64,000 bases of DNA from Siansivirga zeaxanthinifaciens CC-SAMT-1 (GTDB lineage Bacteria > Bacteroidota > Bacteroidia > Flavobacteriales > Flavobacteriaceae), in assembly GCF_000941055.1 (NCBI RefSeq), contig NZ_CP007202.1, forward strand, positions 926,001 through 990,000, written 5' to 3'. The position numbers and the translations under genes are program-made. The notes below the pieces were generated by a model. It did not search any database. It worked only from the letters and a program-made list of their open reading frames with translations, and was not told where the DNA came from. Below are positions 62,100 to 64,000 of the stretch, piece after piece (position 1 is the stretch's first letter; each line of letters begins with the position of its first letter).

Positions 62100-64000
62100 T
62101 TATTGTTTTGGTTTAAAAACAACTTCATAAGATTTTCCAGCGCTAAGTACTTCTTTTGCGATTTTTTGAATATCTTTTTTCGTCATTTTAGTAACAATAT
62201 TCTCAAAGTTTTTAGGATCGTTTATGTTTTCGTTATATCTAAAGTACGATGTAAGCACACTCATATCATAAGCATTTTTATCTTTAGCCTGCTCACGCTC
62301 TTTAATAAAGTTCGTTCTTGTTTTACTTAAATCGTCGTCACTAATAGTTCCGTTTGCAATTTTTTCTAATTCGGCATTAACAATATCAACTAATTTATCG
62401 GCCATGTCTGGATTACAATCAAATCTAAAAGATACAAAAACCTGAGATTTTGGCTCTCTAGAAAAATTAGCTGTAGCTCTTGGGCTATACGCACCACCTT
62501 CGGCTTCTCTAACAGTTTCTAAAACTCTTAATTGTAAAATATCGCCTAAAGCAGAAGTGTAAATTGAATTTGCTACAGAATATGGCATTTCTTTTTTGTA
62601 CACAACATTTACCGATGCTTTAGGATCTTCCATAGCAATATAAATATCTTCATCTATTTTAGAAGACACCCACTCTGCACCATTGTCTTTATAAGCTTCT
62701 TTTACTTTATTAGTAGGAATACTAGCAATATATTTTTCTAGAAGTGGTTTTAAATTTGCTTCTTCAACATCTCCAATAATAAAGAATTCGAAATCTGAAA
62801 CATTAGCAAAACGGTCGTTGTAAACTTTTTTAATCTTTTCGAAAGAAATATCTTTTACATAATCCTGATTAAAAATACGTTCTTTAGGATTGTTTTTTCC
62901 GTAAACAGCTACTGTTAAACTATCTCTCATTTGCTCGCCAATATCTTTGCTTCTGCGAATAATATAGTTGCTTATGTTACTTTCTAGTACTTTATATGCT
63001 TTCTCATCGAAACGTGGTTTTACAAAATATACATGAACCATTTGTAACATGGTTTCTACATCTTTGGTGTTTGAAGTTCCAGAAATGTTTTCGTTAATTT
63101 CTCCTAGACCAACTCTTACATTAGCTGTTTTTCCCGCTAAAACCTTTTTTAAATCGGTTGCTGAAAAATCTCCTAAACCAGACATTTGAAGTAAACTCGA
63201 CATTAAATCGGCCGAAGGTAATTCGTCGTCGCTTAATAGAGATGTTCCACCATAACTAGTTCCGGTTAATACAACATTATCTTTCTCTTTGTTTACAAAT
63301 TTATAATGTACTTTAACGCCATTACTTAAAATAAAGGTTGTAGCATCGATTTCTTTATTGTGTTTTGTCTCGGTTATTTTACCAGATTTAATATCTAAAT
63401 CTGAAACTAAGGTTTTACCATCTAAAGATTCTGTGTAAGGTTCGATGCTATTATCGTTTTCTATCTCAGATAAAATCGCTTTTGCTTGAGCTTCGGTTAG
63501 GTTATCTTGACCTTCAACACCCGTTACATTTAAATATCGGTTGTTTTTAGAAAATAAACGTTTTATAGTATTGTGAACATCTTCTGGAGTAATTGTATTA
63601 AAAATTGACTTAGCAATTTCGTATTCCTTTTCTACGTCGGTTATGGTACTGTTAGACAAGAAATTATTTTGAATACCCCATTCTATTTGACCATGACTTG
63701 CATCATCTCTTTTAGAAATTTTATTTTCGTAAGATGTTTTTATTTGGGTAATGCTTCTTTCTACCTCAGATGCAATGTGCCCATATCTTACAGCACGTTC
63801 TACTTCGGTAAAAACTTCCTTAAAAGCCTCTTTTTGCATATTTGGTTTTGGAGAAATACCAACACTAAGTGCGTCTGAAGTTCTAGATAGTGAGCTGTAA
63901 CGTACCCCTGCTCCTAAAAATGAAGCGTCTGGTTTTTGTGCTTGCTCTGAAATTCTTGCAGTTAAAAGACTTGTTGCCATCGACTCTAATAAAGAACGTT
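62100..64000 (-). CDS. M16-family zinc peptidase, C-terminal part (runs off right edge)
   Basis: The frame is open to the right edge (RSLLESMATSLL precedes the ATG at 63980), so the N-terminal domain with HxxEH lies outside. The visible about 633 residues include the middle M16 domain and the last non-catalytic domain (SATDLKKVLAGKTANVRVG, RDSLTVAVYGKNNP, FFIIGDVEEANLKPLLEKYIASIP, GGAYSPRATANFSREPKSQVF). Such proteins are periplasmic or outer-membrane linked peptidases. It is 17 bases upstream of the DsbD-like gene. Confidence 0.88.
   Translation of the reverse strand, partial: RSLLESMATSLLTARISEQAQKPDASFLGAGVRYSSLSRTSDALSVGISPKPNMQKEAFKEVFTEVERAVRYGHIASEVERSITQIKTSYENKISKRDDASHGQIEWGIQNNFLSNSTITDVEKEYEIAKSIFNTITPEDVHNTIKRLFSKNNRYLNVTGVEGQDNLTEAQAKAILSEIENDNSIEPYTESLDGKTLVSDLDIKSGKITETKHNKEIDATTFILSNGVKVHYKFVNKEKDNVVLTGTSYGGTSLLSDDELPSADLMSSLLQMSGLGDFSATDLKKVLAGKTANVRVGLGEINENISGTSNTKDVETMLQMVHVYFVKPRFDEKAYKVLESNISNYIIRRSKDIGEQMRDSLTVAVYGKNNPKERIFNQDYVKDISFEKIKKVYNDRFANVSDFEFFIIGDVEEANLKPLLEKYIASIPTNKVKEAYKDNGAEWVSSKIDEDIYIAMEDPKASVNVVYKKEMPYSVANSIYTSALGDILQLRVLETVREAEGGAYSPRATANFSREPKSQVFVSFRFDCNPDMADKLVDIVNAELEKIANGTISDDDLSKTRTNFIKEREQAKDKNAYDMSVLTSYFRYNENINDPKNFENIVTKMTKKDIQKIAKEVLSAGKSYEVVFKPKQ

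Noticed and set aside
1..64000. CRISPR array or cas genes
   Set aside because: No regular short repeats with unique spacers and no Cas motifs were seen; the only regular arrays are the 906-bp coding repeats.

Overview
The window looks like the chromosome of a marine-type member of the Flavobacteriaceae (Bacteroidota). The basis is AT-rich DNA, promoters of the TTG-N(17-23)-TAnnTTTG type, GLPGLI and CarboxypepD_reg/outer-membrane-barrel proteins, several type IX secretion (T9SS) cargo proteins with type A or type B C-terminal signals, and a PorP/SprF protein. Genus assignment is not possible from the sequence alone.

Layout. (1) 1-7.8 kb: tail of aspartate kinase, a two-domain acyltransferase, then a tandemly duplicated module made of a conserved promoter/leader, a small secreted two-cysteine peptide, a GLPGLI protein and an outer-membrane receptor. 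In the first module the receptor is cut to 48 codons. (2) 7.8-29 kb: mostly core genes. These include an arsR-DUF6428-arsC cluster, TauE/SafE-type transporter, a frameshifted DUF1801 gene, D-2-hydroxyacid dehydrogenase, mgtE, rsmA, a parDE pair, a TPR protein, serS, ribF, a T9SS-secreted zinc metallopeptidase, pth, rplY and prs, ending in tRNA-Leu(CAA). (3) 29-58 kb: an accessory island. A large serine recombinase overlaps the 3' half of the tRNA on the opposite strand. It is followed by small orphan genes, two IS3-family elements and one IS3 fragment, an IS110 element with a possible guide RNA, and a decapitated HNH nuclease gene.

(4) 38.8-55.7 kb is the most interesting part: one co-directional array running from a 4084-residue T9SS type B adhesin (six near-identical 906-bp repeats) through PorP/SprF and a small T9SS type A protein to a diversity-generating retroelement (DGR). 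The DGR has a FISUMP/C-type-lectin-like target gene with a 3' variable repeat (VR), an Avd-like four-helix protein, an adenine-rich template repeat (TR) and a reverse transcriptase. By hand alignment TR and VR differ at 28 of about 67 template adenines and at one of about 115 other bases, the signature of adenine-directed mutagenic retrohoming. Both target and RT genes now carry nonsense codons and frameshifts, so the system was active but appears to be decaying, unless these are read errors.

(5) 55.7-58 kb: a broken AbiE toxin-antitoxin pair lying among four copies of a GTGTAC-plus-hairpin unit. (6) 58-64 kb: core-like genes resume (class V aminotransferase, DsbD with a stand-alone paralogue of its N-terminal domain, and an M16 peptidase that runs off the right edge).

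Coordinates, motifs and alignments were read by eye; family names come from motif recognition, not from database searches.
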